Notes: a model not told the origin generated them from the sequence alone. Positions 27,965 to 38,149 are shown, counted from the first letter of the stretch. The stretch is 64,000 nucleotides of DNA from Pseudonocardia sulfidoxydans NBRC 16205 (GCF_007989085.1 NZ_BJVJ01000030.1:1-64000), one strand, 5' to 3'. Translations and numbers: made by a program.

Positions 27965-30066
27965 ACCAGCTCCGCGAGCAGTTCCGCGACCCGCCGCGCT
28001 CCGTCCGACCGGACCGGCGGTGGGTGGACGTCGCGCGCCAGCTCGCCGGCCAACGCGGCCGCGAGCTGCTCGGGGCCGGTGTCGGCGTAGTCGAGGCGAC
28101 GGCCGGCTCCGTGCCGGTCGAGGCGGTGCCGGACGTGGATGTTCTGCTCGAAGTGGTTCTGTACCGGCACGTGGACGAACGGGCGCCCGCTCACCGTGAG
28201 CTCCATCGTCGTCGTCAGCCCGCCCTGCACGAGCGCGACGTCGCACGCGGCGAGGTACCGGTGCAGGTCGGGAACGTAGCCGTGAACCTCGACGCCCGGC
28301 GGCGCGGCGAGCGCCGCAGGGTCGATCCGCGGGCCCGCGACGACGACCATCCGCAGCCCCGGGATCGCCCGGGCGATCGCGGCGTGGGCGTCCAGGGCCC
28401 GGCGCAGCAGGTGCAGGCCCACCCCGGAGCCGCCGACGCTCACCACGCAGACCCGGTCGTCGCCACCCCAGCCGAGCTCGGCGCGCAGCGCGTCGCGATC
28501 GGTGACCGGTTCGAACCCGGACACCCACCCACCGAAGTCGTAGTTGCGGGCGGTCCACTCGCGGATGGGCGGCAGGTCGGGGCCGAAGTCGAGGGGCACG
28601 ACGTCGTCGGGGTCCCCGATGAACACCGCGCGGTCGCGCAGCCGCGGCGTCCGCGCCACCTGGTCGAGCATCTGGGCGTTCATGTCGGCGGTCAGCGCGG
28701 CCTCCCTGCCGCCGCCCGCGGGCATCGGCAGCCAGCCGACGAAGTCGGTCAGCCAGGCGTAGGCGGCCGTCTTGAGCTCGGGGTTCTCGTGCAGGAAGTG
28801 GTCGACCTCCCAGCCCTCGTCGGCGATCCACAGGTCGTAGGGGTCGTCGCGGACGACGTCGGCGAAGACCATGAAGTTGGCGACGAGGATCTCGTCCATC
28901 CGGCGCACCGCCTCGAAGACGCGCAGGTCGTGCTCGCCGGCCTCGGCCTCGATGTGCGCGGACTCCCCCGCGAGCCACGCGCTCGCCGGGTGCACGCGTT
29001 CCCCTGCCTCGGCGACGACGCCGGCGACCGGTGGTTGGGCGAGCCAGTCGATCTGCAGGCCGGGCCGGGCACGGCGCAGCTCGGCGGCGATCGCGAGGTC
29101 GCGGCGGACGTGCCCGAGACCGATCGGCGAGCACACCAGGAGGGCGCGTTTCGGCCGGTCGAGCGGGCGCCGCCACCGCCGGACCGGCTGCGGTGGCTCG
29201 AAGCGGGCCGCGAACCCCCGGATGGCCGTGTTCACGACGACGGGTTCCCGCGCCATCGGCAGGTGCCCGGCACCGTCGAGGACGAGCAGCTGCCCGTCGA
29301 CGAGCTCGGCGAGCCGTTCGCCGCGCTCGGGCGGCACGCAGCGGTCCTCGGTCGCGGTGATCACCAGCACCGGGCACTCGACGGACCGCGCCACCGCACG
29401 GGTCGCGGCGAGGTCGAGCGCGCCCGGGGCCCGGCCCACCACGATCAGCACCTCGGCCGAGGTCCCGAGCCCCCACTCGACGCCGTCCTCCCACACCTTG
29501 GTCGAATGCGGCTCGACGAGCAGCTCCCCGAAGAAGAACTCGAGGAATCCGCGCAGGTCACGTCGCCAGTAGTGCCAGTTGTCCTTCGCCCATCCGTCGT
29601 CGGTGTCCAGCGGTGCCCGGTGGTCGTGGACGGAGCGGGCGGGCAGCCCGGGCGCGAGCGCGACCGGGTTCGGGCAGATCGCGACGACCCTGAGCACCCG
29701 CTCCGGGTGCCGGGCCGCGGCGACGATGCACCGCCATGCCGCCGAGCAGTGCCCGACCAGGACCGCCTGCTCGACGTCGGCGGTGTCGAGCACCGCGACC
29801 AGGTCCGCGACGAGGGCGTCGAGACCGAGCCGCGCGGGGTCGGTGCACCGGTCGGAGCGCCCGTTGCCCAGTGGGTCGACCGTCACGACCCGGTGGTGGC
29901 GCGCCAGGAACGGCACCTGGGCCTTCCAGAGGCGTGAGTCGACGATCGGGCAGGGCGGAACGAGGAAGACGGTCGGTCCGGCCGACTTCGCGCCGAACAC
30001 CTCGTAGCCCAGCCGGTAGCCGTCCCGCTCGACGAACCCCGCGATGTCGGGTTGCAGCGCGCGCAT
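27961..30066 (-). CDS. Fusion of alpha/beta hydrolase and UGT-like glycosyltransferase
   Basis: 701 aa, ATG at 30066. Residues about 1-285 are an alpha/beta hydrolase (LVPPCPIVDSRLWK, TATEDRCVPP, GAGHLPM). The nucleophile elbow reads VGHCSAAW, with Cys near 106 where Ser is usual. Residues about 305-701 are a GT-B glycosyltransferase of the MGT/YjiC kind: start RALLVCSPIGLGHVRRDL and donor-site region VALVQGGLTTTMELTVSGRP. The glycosyltransferase could modify a metabolite and the hydrolase could release or trim it. Neighbours are the SARP regulator and a methyltransferase, which suggests a tailoring role; this is inference. Confidence 0.85.
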   Translation of the reverse strand: MRALQPDIAGFVERDGYRLGYEVFGAKSAGPTVFLVPPCPIVDSRLWKAQVPFLARHHRVVTVDPLGNGRSDRCTDPARLGLDALVADLVAVLDTADVEQAVLVGHCSAAWRCIVAAARHPERVLRVVAICPNPVALAPGLPARSVHDHRAPLDTDDGWAKDNWHYWRRDLRGFLEFFFGELLVEPHSTKVWEDGVEWGLGTSAEVLIVVGRAPGALDLAATRAVARSVECPVLVITATEDRCVPPERGERLAELVDGQLLVLDGAGHLPMAREPVVVNTAIRGFAARFEPPQPVRRWRRPLDRPKRALLVCSPIGLGHVRRDLAIAAELRRARPGLQIDWLAQPPVAGVVAEAGERVHPASAWLAGESAHIEAEAGEHDLRVFEAVRRMDEILVANFMVFADVVRDDPYDLWIADEGWEVDHFLHENPELKTAAYAWLTDFVGWLPMPAGGGREAALTADMNAQMLDQVARTPRLRDRAVFIGDPDDVVPLDFGPDLPPIREWTARNYDFGGWVSGFEPVTDRDALRAELGWGGDDRVCVVSVGGSGVGLHLLRRALDAHAAIARAIPGLRMVVVAGPRIDPAALAAPPGVEVHGYVPDLHRYLAACDVALVQGGLTTTMELTVSGRPFVHVPVQNHFEQNIHVRHRLDRHGAGRRLDYADTGPEQLAAALAGELARDVHPPPVRSDGARRVAELLAELV

Positions 30067-30097
30067 CGCCCACCTCCCGGTGCCAGTGTCGGCGCGG

Positions 30098-30130
30098 CCA
30101 TTGCAGGCCCATTGCAATCCCGGCGCAACC
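30098..30130 (+). promoter_or_regulatory. Three 11-bp direct repeats, candidate SARP-binding sites
   Basis: CCATTGCAGGC (30098), CCATTGCAATC (30109) and CCGGCGCAACC (30120) are contiguous 11-mers. The first two share CCATTGCA exactly and the third matches the second at 8 of 11 positions. SARP proteins are known to bind heptamer repeats at 11-bp spacing. The array lies in the 115-bp divergent region between the fusion gene and the methyltransferase gene, about 50 bp before the latter's start. Confidence 0.55.
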
Positions 30131-30181
30131 ACCGTCCGGACGCTTCCCCGGCACACGACCGATACGACAGGGGGCACGTCG

Positions 30182-31237
30182 ATGGCACTCGACCAGGACA
30201 AACTGATGGATTTCGTCTTCAGGTTCGCCGGTGACCTGGGCGCGACGATGGCGGCGGGAAACGTCGTCGTCGGGCACCGGCTCGGGCTCTACCGGGCTCT
30301 GGCCGACGGCCCCGCCACCGCCGACGAGCTCGCCGACCGGACCGGCTGCCACCCCCGCTACCTCGCCGAATGGCTGCGCGGGCAGGCCGCCGGCGGCTAC
30401 CTCACCTACGACGCGGACGCCGGCAGGTTCGCCATGACCGAGGAGCAGGAGTTCGCCCTCGCGAACCCCGACGGACCGGTGTACCTGCCGGGCGCGTTCG
30501 TCCTGGCCCTCGGCGCGCTGAAGGCCGAACCGCGGATCACCGAGGCGTTCCGCAGCGGCGCCGGGGTCGGCTGGAACACCCACGACGACGACGTGTTCGA
30601 CGGCTGCGAGCTGTTCTTCCGGCCCGGGTACGTCGCCAACCTGGTCGGGAGCTGGCTGCCCGCGCTCGACGGCGTCGTCGGGAAGCTCACGGCGGGCGCG
30701 CGGATCGCCGACGTCGGCTGCGGGCTGGGCGCCTCCAGTGTCCTGATGGCCGCCGAGTACCCGCGGTCGACGGTCGCGGCGTCGGACTACCACGCGGGGT
30801 CGATCGAGCAGGCGCGCAAGCGGGCGGCGGACGCGGGCGTCGCGGGGCGGGTGTCGTTCGAGGTGGCGGCGGCGCAGTCGTTCACCGGGACCGGCTTCGA
30901 CCTGGTGACGACGTTCGACTGCCTGCACGACATGGGTGATCCCGTCGGCGCGGCCCGCCACGTCCGGGAGGCGTTGGAGCCGGACGGCACCTGGATGATC
31001 GTGGAGCCGGCCGCGACCGACACCGTGGAGGGCAACCTGAACCCGGTCGGCCGGGTGTACTACTCGTTCTCCAGCTTCCTGTGCGTCCCGAACGGGCTCT
31101 CGCAGCCGGGCGGCTACTCGCTCGGGGCCCAGGCGGGCGAGGCCGCGATCGCCGCGGTCACCCGGGACGCGGGGTTCACCCGGTTCCGGCGGGTTGCCGA
31201 GACGCCGTTCAACAACGTCTTCGAGGCCCGCCCCTGA
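30182..31237 (+). CDS. SAM-dependent methyltransferase with N-terminal winged helix (Rv2258c-like)
   Basis: 351 aa. The N-terminal winged-helix dimerisation part (about 15-85) has GLYRALADGPATADELADRT and PRYLAEWLRGQAAGGYL. The SAM domain begins IADVGCGLGASSVLMA near 177; TFDCLHDMGDP follows. These are features of O-methyltransferase-like enzymes similar to Rv2258c; the substrate is unknown. A GGGGG run lies 7-8 bases before ATG. Its promoter holds the SARP-like repeats. The 3' end overlaps the end of the convergent kdpD by 29 bp. Confidence 0.88.
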   Translation: MALDQDKLMDFVFRFAGDLGATMAAGNVVVGHRLGLYRALADGPATADELADRTGCHPRYLAEWLRGQAAGGYLTYDADAGRFAMTEEQEFALANPDGPVYLPGAFVLALGALKAEPRITEAFRSGAGVGWNTHDDDVFDGCELFFRPGYVANLVGSWLPALDGVVGKLTAGARIADVGCGLGASSVLMAAEYPRSTVAASDYHAGSIEQARKRAADAGVAGRVSFEVAAAQSFTGTGFDLVTTFDCLHDMGDPVGAARHVREALEPDGTWMIVEPAATDTVEGNLNPVGRVYYSFSSFLCVPNGLSQPGGYSLGAQAGEAAIAAVTRDAGFTRFRRVAETPFNNVFEARP

Positions 31238-33800
31238 CCGTGACCGTGCTGGAACTGCCCTGTGAGTGGCGATAGTCGCTATAGCGACTATCGCCACTCA
31301 CAGGGCATCCGGCGGCCGGCAGTGAGATCGCCATCGTGACGCCGCCGCCGGGGGTGTCCTCGGCGGTCAGCCTGCCGCCCATGACCTCGGTGAGGCCCCG
31401 GGCCACCGACAGGCCGAGGCCGACACCGGTCGCGTGCCGGTCGCCGAGCCGCTGGAACGGCGCGAACAGCTTGTCCTGCTGCTTCTTCGGGACGCCGGGG
31501 CCGGAGTCGACGACGCGCAGCTCGGCGCGGCCGTCGTGGACGCTGGCCCGCAGCACGACCGGGGCGCCGCGGCCGTGGCGCAGCGCGTTGTCGACGAGGT
31601 TGGCGACGACGCGTTCCAGCAGGCCGACGTCGGCGACGACGTCGGGCAGGTCCTCCGCCAGCTCGACGACGACCCGCTCGGCCTCGGTGAGCCCGAGCAG
31701 GGCGCGGGCGGCGACCTCGTCGTAGCCGATGGGTTCGAGCAGGGGGTCGACGGCGCCGGCGGCGAGCCGGGACGAGTCGAGGAGGTTGTCGACGAGTCCG
31801 GTGAGCCGGTCGGCCGACTCCTCGACGGTCGCCAGGAGCTCGGTCCGGTCGTCGCCGGAGAGCGGCAGCGACGCGTCGCGCAGGCTCCCGACGGCAGCCT
31901 TGATCGAGGTCAGCGGGGTGCGCAGGTCGTGGCCGACGGCCGAGAGCAGGGCGCTTCGGGTCTCGTTGGCCTCCGCGCGCCGCTGGGCGCGGCGGGCCTG
32001 TTCGTCCGAGCGCTGGCTGCGCAGGGCGAGCAGGGCCTGGCCGCCGACGGTCTCCAGCAGCCGACGGTCGTAGGCGGGCAGGGAGCGTCCGGTCCCGACG
32101 AGGTGCAGCCCGTACTCGACCTGGACGTCGACGTCCGCGTCCTCGGGGCGGGCGCAGTCGGGCGGCCCGGAGACGGCGACCCGCCGCCAGTCACCGCCGT
32201 CGCGTTCCAGCAGCGCGACGCTGCCGAGCCCGAACGTCTCGCGCACCTGGGCCAGGAGTCGCGGCACCGGGTCTGCCCTGGTCAGGACGGTGCGCGCGAA
32301 CGAGGCCAGCAGCGCCGCCTCGGTCCGGGCGCGGGCGGCCTGTTCGCCGCGGCGGGCGGCCCGGTCGACGACGAGCGCGACCAGCACCGCGACGACCAGC
32401 ATGACGACGAGGGTGACCGCGTTCTCGGGCTCGTTGATCGTCAGCGAGTACCGCGGCGGGGTGAGGAAGAAGTTCAGCAGCAGGCCGCCGAGCAGCGCCG
32501 CGAGCAGGGCCGGCCCGAGGCCACCGACCAGGGCGGCGACGATCGTCGCCAGGAAGAACAGCACGACGTCGGTCGACAGGCCGATGACCTCGCCGAGGGT
32601 GGCGCCGAGGACGGTCGCGACCACCGGCCCGACGACGCCCAGCACCCAGCCGAGGAGCCGCCGGTTCGTCGGCAGGGCAGTGCGCACGCGTGGCACGCGC
32701 AGGGCGGACCCGGCGGCGCCGTGGGTGACCATGTGGATGTCGATCGACCCGGACTCGGCGACGACGTGGGCGCCGATGCCGGCGTCGAAGAGCCGGGCGA
32801 AGCGGGAGCGTCGCGACGTCCCGAGCACCAGCTGGGTGGCGTTGGCGCCGCGGGCGAACTCCAGCAGCGCGTCGGCGACCCCGGCGGCCCCGGAGTCGCC
32901 GACGACGGTGTGGAAGCTGGCGCTGACGTCGTCGGCGAGGCGCCGCAGCGCGGTGCTGGCCCCGACGGGGGCTCCGGCCAGGCCGTCGCCGCGCAGCACG
33001 TGCACGGCGAGGAGATCGGCCTGACCTGCGCGTTTCGCGATGCGGGTGGCGCGGCGCAGGACGGTCTCCGACTCGGGTCCGCCGGTGAGCGCGACGACGA
33101 CCCGTTCGCGGGTCTCCCAGGTCTCGCGGATGTGGTTGTCACTGCGGTAGCGCTGCAGGGCGACGTCGACCTCGTCGGCCACCCACAGCAGCGCCAGCTC
33201 GCGCAGCGCGATGAGGTTGCCGACCTGGAACCAGCTGGCGAGCGCGGCGTCGACCTTCTCGGCGGCGTAGACGTTGCCGTGCGCGATCCTACGCCGCAGC
33301 GCCTCCGGGGTGATGTCGACGAGCTCGATCTGCTCGGCGCGGCGCACGAACTCGTCGGGCACGGTCTCGTGCTGGCGGACGCCGGTGATCCGTTCGACGA
33401 CGTCGTTGAGCGACTCCAGGTGCTGGATGTTGACAGTGGACAGGACGTCGATCCCGGCGGCGAGGATGGTCTCGACGTCCTGCCAGCGTTTCTCGTGCAC
33501 GCTGCCGGGGGCGTTGGTGTGGGCGAGCTCGTCGATCAGGACGACCTCGGGGCGCCGGTCGAGGACGGCCGCGACGTCGAGCTCCCCACCGACGCGGGTG
33601 TCGCGCCGCGGCAGGACCTCGAGCCCGTCGAGCAGCTCGGCGGTCCGCGCCCGGCCGTGGGTCTCGACGACGCCGACGACGATGTCGGTGCCGCGGTCGC
33701 GTCGGCGCCTGGCCTCGCACACCATGGCGTAGGTCTTGCCGACGCCCGGCGCCGCGCCCAGGTGGATGCGCAGCTCCCCCGGTGTGCGAGGCCCGGTCAT
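31209..33800 (-). CDS. kdpD: Sensor histidine kinase KdpD
   Basis: 863 aa potassium/turgor sensor that normally phosphorylates KdpE. The N-terminal KdpD domain has Walker A GAAPGVGKT (15-23) and DELAHTN. A universal-stress-like domain follows (VVVALTGGPESETVLRR, GTSRRSRFARL). Four transmembrane helices lie at about 390-480, then a GAF-like part, HisKA with AVGHDLRTPLTSIKA (His near 622) and HATPase (NLVDNALRHGRG, GVGLGLSVARGL). ATG at 33800 with AGGAG five bases upstream, two bases after the kdpC stop. After the normal end (VTMAISLPA) the frame runs on about 35 codons through a palindrome. No kdpE lies next to it. Confidence 0.93.
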   Translation of the reverse strand: MTGPRTPGELRIHLGAAPGVGKTYAMVCEARRRRDRGTDIVVGVVETHGRARTAELLDGLEVLPRRDTRVGGELDVAAVLDRRPEVVLIDELAHTNAPGSVHEKRWQDVETILAAGIDVLSTVNIQHLESLNDVVERITGVRQHETVPDEFVRRAEQIELVDITPEALRRRIAHGNVYAAEKVDAALASWFQVGNLIALRELALLWVADEVDVALQRYRSDNHIRETWETRERVVVALTGGPESETVLRRATRIAKRAGQADLLAVHVLRGDGLAGAPVGASTALRRLADDVSASFHTVVGDSGAAGVADALLEFARGANATQLVLGTSRRSRFARLFDAGIGAHVVAESGSIDIHMVTHGAAGSALRVPRVRTALPTNRRLLGWVLGVVGPVVATVLGATLGEVIGLSTDVVLFFLATIVAALVGGLGPALLAALLGGLLLNFFLTPPRYSLTINEPENAVTLVVMLVVAVLVALVVDRAARRGEQAARARTEAALLASFARTVLTRADPVPRLLAQVRETFGLGSVALLERDGGDWRRVAVSGPPDCARPEDADVDVQVEYGLHLVGTGRSLPAYDRRLLETVGGQALLALRSQRSDEQARRAQRRAEANETRSALLSAVGHDLRTPLTSIKAAVGSLRDASLPLSGDDRTELLATVEESADRLTGLVDNLLDSSRLAAGAVDPLLEPIGYDEVAARALLGLTEAERVVVELAEDLPDVVADVGLLERVVANLVDNALRHGRGAPVVLRASVHDGRAELRVVDSGPGVPKKQQDKLFAPFQRLGDRHATGVGLGLSVARGLTEVMGGRLTAEDTPGGGVTMAISLPAAGCPVSGDSRYSDYRHSQGSSSTVTVRGGPRRRC
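31256..31307. repeat. 52-bp perfect palindrome inside the 3' end of kdpD
   Basis: The sequence is self-complementary over all 52 bases, centred between 31281 and 31282 on TATA; the half-site begins CCCTGTGAGTGGCGATAGTC. It lies 19 bp after the methyltransferase stop and inside the last codons of kdpD. As RNA it forms a long stem that would end transcription in either direction. Confidence 0.8.
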
Positions 33801-33802
33801 CC

Positions 33803-34381
33803 TCACTCCTGTCGTGACGTCGTCGCTGCCGCGATCGCGGCGTTGAGCTCCGGCACGTTCACCGTGGGCTCGCCGAGGAAGCCGAGTATCCGCCCGTCCG
33901 TCGCGTCGGCGACGAGCTGCTGAACCCGGTTCTCCGACAGGCCGGTCACCCGCACGACCCGCACGGTCTGCAGCGCCGCGTAGCCGGGGCTGATGTCGGG
34001 GTCGAGGCCGGACGCCGACGCCGCGACCGCGTCGGCGGGCACCGCGGCGGGGGCGACGTCCTCGCGCTGGGCGATGAGCGCGCGGCGTTGCGACACCACC
34101 GTCAGGAGGTCGACGGAGTCCTGCGCCTTGTTCGACCCGCCGGACGCGGGAAGCGACGCCACCGAGGGCCGGGTGTGGAAGTACGGGTCGGCGGCGGCGT
34201 CGGCGGCCACGGGGTCGACGGCGACCACCGGGACCGGGCCCTGCCCCTCGGCCGTGGCGGACAGCCCCGGAATCCGGGACACCCCCCACACGAGCAGCGG
34301 GTACACGAGGCCGCAGAGCACGGTGAAGACGATCAGCACGGCGAGGCCGGTGCCGGCCTGCCTGCGCAGCGTGGTGAACAC
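33803..34381 (-). CDS. kdpC: Potassium-transporting ATPase subunit KdpC
   Basis: 192 aa subunit that stabilises the KdpFABC complex. One N-terminal transmembrane helix (about 10-32, LAVLIVFTVLCGLVYPLLVW), then a periplasmic domain with SGLDPDISPGYAALQTVRV and LGFLGEPTVNVPELN, both family signatures. GTG start directly after the kdpB stop. It is part of the kdpFABC-kdpD operon. Confidence 0.95.
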   Translation of the reverse strand: MFTTLRRQAGTGLAVLIVFTVLCGLVYPLLVWGVSRIPGLSATAEGQGPVPVVAVDPVAADAAADPYFHTRPSVASLPASGGSNKAQDSVDLLTVVSQRRALIAQREDVAPAAVPADAVAASASGLDPDISPGYAALQTVRVVRVTGLSENRVQQLVADATDGRILGFLGEPTVNVPELNAAIAAATTSRQE

Positions 34382-34382
34382 G

Positions 34383-36368
34383 TCACATTCCCGGGATCAG
34401 TCGGACGAGCAGGTCGATGAGGAAGATGCCGACGAACGGCAGCACGACGCCGCCGAGTCCGTAGACGAGCAGGTTGCGCCGCAGCAGCCGGTCGGCGGAG
34501 GTGGGCCGGTAGCGCACGCCGCGCAGGGCCAGCGGGATCAGCGCGACGATGATCAGCGCGTTGAAGATCACCGCGGACAGGATCGCCGACTGCGGCGAGT
34601 GCAGCCCCATCACGTCCAGCGCGCCCAGCGACGGGTAGAGCGTCGCGAACATCGCCGGCAGGATCGCGAAGTACTTCGCGAGGTCGTTGGCCACCGAGAA
34701 CGTCGTCAGCGCACCGCGGGTGATGAGCAGCTGCTTCCCGATCTCGACGATCTCGATCAGCTTCGTCGGGTCGGAGTCGAGGTCGACCATGTTGCCGGCC
34801 TCCTTGGCCGCGGCCGTCCCCGTGTTCATGGCGACGCCGACGTCGGCCTGCGCGAGCGCGGGCGCGTCGTTGGTGCCGTCGCCGGTCATCGCGACGAGCC
34901 GGCCGCCCTCCTGCTCCCGCTGGATGTAGGCCATCTTGTCCTCGGGCGTGGCCTCGGCGATGTAGTCGTCGACGCCGGCCTGCGCGGCGATGGCGCGGGC
35001 GGTGCGGGGGTTGTCGCCGGTGACCATGACCGTCCGGATCCCCATGGCCCGCAGCTCGGCGAAGCGGTCCGCGATACCCGGTTTGACGACGTCGGAGAGC
35101 CGGATGACGCCGAGCACGCGGTCGTTCTCGGTGACGACGAGCGGGGTGCCGCCCTCGTCGGAGATGGCGTCGGTGACGGGGTCCGGGACGGTGACCGCTC
35201 CCTTGCGGATCCGGCGCCCGCCGATGTCGATCCCGGACGTCCGGGTCTGGGCGGTGAAGGGCACGAACTGGGCCCGCGCTTCCTCCGCCGACGCCTCGCG
35301 GGGCAGCGCGAACTCCCGCACGCAGAGATCGACGACGCTGCGCCCTTCGGGGGTCTGGTCGGCGAGGCTCGACAGCCGGGCCACCGACGCGAGCTCCGTG
35401 ACCGACACCCCGTCGTCCGGGATCAGCTCGGTGGCCTGCCGGTTGCCGAAGGTGATCGTGCCCGTCTTGTCGAGCAGCAGGGTGTCGATGTCGCCCGCGG
35501 CCTCGACGGCGCGACCCGATGTGGCGAGGACGTTGCGCTGCACGAGCCGGTCCATGCCCGCGATGCCGATCGCCGAGAGCAGGGCACCGATCGTCGTCGG
35601 GATGAGGCACACCAGCAGCGCCACCAGGACGACGACGCTCTGCGGCCCGCCCGCGTAGGCGCTCATCGGCTGCAACGCCACGACGGCCAGCAGGAAGATG
35701 ATCGTCAAGGCGGACAGCAGGATCGTCAACGCGATCTCGTTGGGTGTCTTCTGCCGCGACGCCCCTTCGACCAGCGCGATCATGCGGTCGACGAACGACT
35801 CCCCCGGCTTCGTCGTGATCTCGACGACGATGCGGTCCGACAGCACGGTCGTCCCGCCGGTGACGCTGGAGCGGTCGCCGCCGGCCTCCCGGACGACGGG
35901 TGCCGACTCGCCGGTGATGGCCGACTCGTCGACGGTCGCGATGCCCTCGACGACGTCGCCGTCGCCGGGGATGGTCTCGCCCGCCTTGACGACGACCCGG
36001 TCCCCGACCGCGAGCTGCGACGCGCCGCGGGTGGTGCCGTCGACCATCCGGGCGACGGTGTCGCGCTTGGTCTTCCGCAGCGACTCGGCCTGTGCCTTGC
36101 CCCGGCCCTCGGCGACGGCCTCGGCGAGGTTCGCGAAGAGCACGGTGAACCACAGCCAGCCGGCGATCAGCCAGCCGAACAGCGTCGGCTGCCAGATCGC
36201 GTCGAGCGTGACCAGCACCGAACCGGTCCACACGACGAACACGACCGGGTTGCGCAGCTGGGTGCGGGGGTCGAGCTTTCCGAACGCGTCGGGGACCGAG
36301 GTCCACAGGCTGCGCGGGCTGAACGCCCCCGCGTCCACCGATGCGGGTCTCTCCAGGGTGGTCGTCAT
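34383..36368 (-). CDS. kdpB: Potassium-transporting P-type ATPase subunit KdpB
   Basis: 661 aa catalytic subunit that drives high-affinity K+ uptake with ATP. The phosphorylation site [11 protein letters not shown], the actuator motif TGESAPV and the hinge [16 protein letters not shown] are all present, with about seven transmembrane helices. ATG at 36368 overlaps the kdpA stop (ATGA). Start [14 protein letters not shown] is typical. A longer frame extends upstream but is only the shadow of kdpA. Confidence 0.97.
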   Translation of the reverse strand: MTTTLERPASVDAGAFSPRSLWTSVPDAFGKLDPRTQLRNPVVFVVWTGSVLVTLDAIWQPTLFGWLIAGWLWFTVLFANLAEAVAEGRGKAQAESLRKTKRDTVARMVDGTTRGASQLAVGDRVVVKAGETIPGDGDVVEGIATVDESAITGESAPVVREAGGDRSSVTGGTTVLSDRIVVEITTKPGESFVDRMIALVEGASRQKTPNEIALTILLSALTIIFLLAVVALQPMSAYAGGPQSVVVLVALLVCLIPTTIGALLSAIGIAGMDRLVQRNVLATSGRAVEAAGDIDTLLLDKTGTITFGNRQATELIPDDGVSVTELASVARLSSLADQTPEGRSVVDLCVREFALPREASAEEARAQFVPFTAQTRTSGIDIGGRRIRKGAVTVPDPVTDAISDEGGTPLVVTENDRVLGVIRLSDVVKPGIADRFAELRAMGIRTVMVTGDNPRTARAIAAQAGVDDYIAEATPEDKMAYIQREQEGGRLVAMTGDGTNDAPALAQADVGVAMNTGTAAAKEAGNMVDLDSDPTKLIEIVEIGKQLLITRGALTTFSVANDLAKYFAILPAMFATLYPSLGALDVMGLHSPQSAILSAVIFNALIIVALIPLALRGVRYRPTSADRLLRRNLLVYGLGGVVLPFVGIFLIDLLVRLIPGM

Positions 36369-38008
36369 GCCAGTGCCTCCGCGATGGGCCCGAGCGCGAG
36401 CGCCGGGAAGAAGGTGAGTGCGGCGACGAGGACGACGGTCCCGGCGACGAGCACACCGAACAGCGGTTTGTCGGTCGCGAGGGTCCCGGGGTCCGTCTCG
36501 ACGCGGCGTTGCCGCGCGAGGGAACCGGCGAGGGCGAGGACCGCCAGGATCGGCACGAACCGGCCGAGCAGCATCGCGATCCCGAGCGTCGACTGGAAGA
36601 AGTCGCTGGTCACGGTCATCCCGGCGAACGCGGAGCCGTTGTTGTTGGCGGCGCTCGCGTAGGCGTACAGGACCTCGGAGAAGCCGTGCGCACTGTCGTT
36701 GTTGAGCGCGTCGAGGGTGCCGGGCAGGGCGATCGCGAGGCCGGCGCCGACGAGGACGACCGTCGGCATCACGAGGATCGACACCGCGGCGGCGGTGACC
36801 TCGCGTCGGCCGAGCTTCTTGCCCAGGTACTCGGGGGTGCGGCCGACCATCAGCCCCGCCAGGAACACGGCGATGATCGCGAGCACCAGCAGCCCGTAGA
36901 GCCCGGCGCCCACGCCACCCGGCGCGACCTCGCCGAGCAGCATGTCGAGCAACGTCACGCCGCCCGCGCCGCCCGACCAGCTGTCGTGCAAGGAGTTGAC
37001 CGCGCCGGTGGAGGTGCCGGTCGTCGACACCCCGAACAGGATCGACGACGGGATCCCGAAGCGGGTCTCCTTGCCCTCCATCGCTCCGGCCGCGATCCCC
37101 GCCGCGCCGGTGGGGTGCGTCTCCGCGAGCCAGGCGAGCGTCAGCATGATCGCCCACAGGCCGCCCATGACGGCCAGCAGGACCGAGCCCTGCCGGCGGT
37201 TGCCGACCATCGTGCCGAACGTGCGGGTCAGCGACACTGGGATGACCAGCATCAGGAAGATCTCGAACAGGTTCGACAGTGCGTTCGGGTTCTCGAACGG
37301 GTGCGCCGAGTTGGCGTTGAAGATGCCGCCGCCGTTGGTGCCGAGCTGCTTGACCGCCTCCTGGGAGGCGGTGGGAGCCAGCGGGAACGTGGTGCCACCC
37401 ACGTCCGCACCGGAGCGCAGCGACATCGTCACACCCATCACCAGCAGCAGGACGGCGGCGACGAACGCGAACGGCAGCATGATGCGGACGACCGCGCGGG
37501 TCAGGTCGACCCAGAAGTTGCCGATCCGGTCGGTGTTGCTCGCGACGAACCCCCTGACCAGCGCCACGGCCACCGCGATGCCGACCGCCGCCGACAGCAC
37601 GTTCTGCACCGTGAGGCCCGCCATCTGCACGGTGTTGCCCAGCGTCTGCTCGGGGACGTAGGACTGCCAGTTCGTATTGGTGACGAACGAGATCGCCGTG
37701 TTGAACGCTGTCGCCGGACCCACCGAGCCGCGGTCGAACGATGCGGGCAGCAGCGGCTGGAGCCGTTGCAGCAGGTAGAGCAGCACGATCGAGACGAACG
37801 AGAAGCCCAGCACGCCGGCGGCGTAGACGGGCCACCGCTGCCCGGACGACGGGTCGACCCGCACCACCCGGTAGATCAACGCCTCGACCCGCCAGTGCCG
37901 CTGCGTGGTGAAGACCGTCGCCATCCAGTCCCCCAGCGGAGCCCGACAGGCCGCGAGCAGGACCAGCAGCAGGGCGACCTGGAGCAGACCGGCGAGGGTG
38001 TCGTTCAT
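36365..38008 (-). CDS. kdpA: Potassium-transporting ATPase subunit KdpA
   Basis: 547 aa channel-like subunit with about ten helices that binds and passes K+. Filter-region motifs seen include [33 protein letters not shown] and [20 protein letters not shown] ribosome site precedes ATG. Lies 39 bp after kdpF on the minus strand. Confidence 0.97.
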   Translation of the reverse strand: MNDTLAGLLQVALLLVLLAACRAPLGDWMATVFTTQRHWRVEALIYRVVRVDPSSGQRWPVYAAGVLGFSFVSIVLLYLLQRLQPLLPASFDRGSVGPATAFNTAISFVTNTNWQSYVPEQTLGNTVQMAGLTVQNVLSAAVGIAVAVALVRGFVASNTDRIGNFWVDLTRAVVRIMLPFAFVAAVLLLVMGVTMSLRSGADVGGTTFPLAPTASQEAVKQLGTNGGGIFNANSAHPFENPNALSNLFEIFLMLVIPVSLTRTFGTMVGNRRQGSVLLAVMGGLWAIMLTLAWLAETHPTGAAGIAAGAMEGKETRFGIPSSILFGVSTTGTSTGAVNSLHDSWSGGAGGVTLLDMLLGEVAPGGVGAGLYGLLVLAIIAVFLAGLMVGRTPEYLGKKLGRREVTAAAVSILVMPTVVLVGAGLAIALPGTLDALNNDSAHGFSEVLYAYASAANNNGSAFAGMTVTSDFFQSTLGIAMLLGRFVPILAVLALAGSLARQRRVETDPGTLATDKPLFGVLVAGTVVLVAALTFFPALALGPIAEALA

Positions 38009-38047
38009 GACAGTCCCTCCGCGGGGCCGCGCACGTCGGGACGCACG

Positions 38048-38149
38048 TCAGTACCTCTCCGGCCGCAGCAGCGCGACCAGCAGGTACACGAGCAGCGCGA
38101 GCGCGACGACGCCGCCCACCACGTTCGTCACGACGTCGGCGGTGCTCAC
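38048..38149 (-). CDS. kdpF: KdpF, small stabilising subunit of the Kdp ATPase
   Basis: 33 aa single-helix peptide: GTG start, hydrophobic core [19 protein letters not shown] and the family end RPERY. It binds between KdpA and KdpB in known complexes. The GTG at 38149 overlaps the TGA of the upstream 27-codon gene (GTGA), so both are translated together. Too short for usual gene callers. Confidence 0.88.
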   Translation of the reverse strand: MSTADVVTNVVGGVVALALLVYLLVALLRPERY

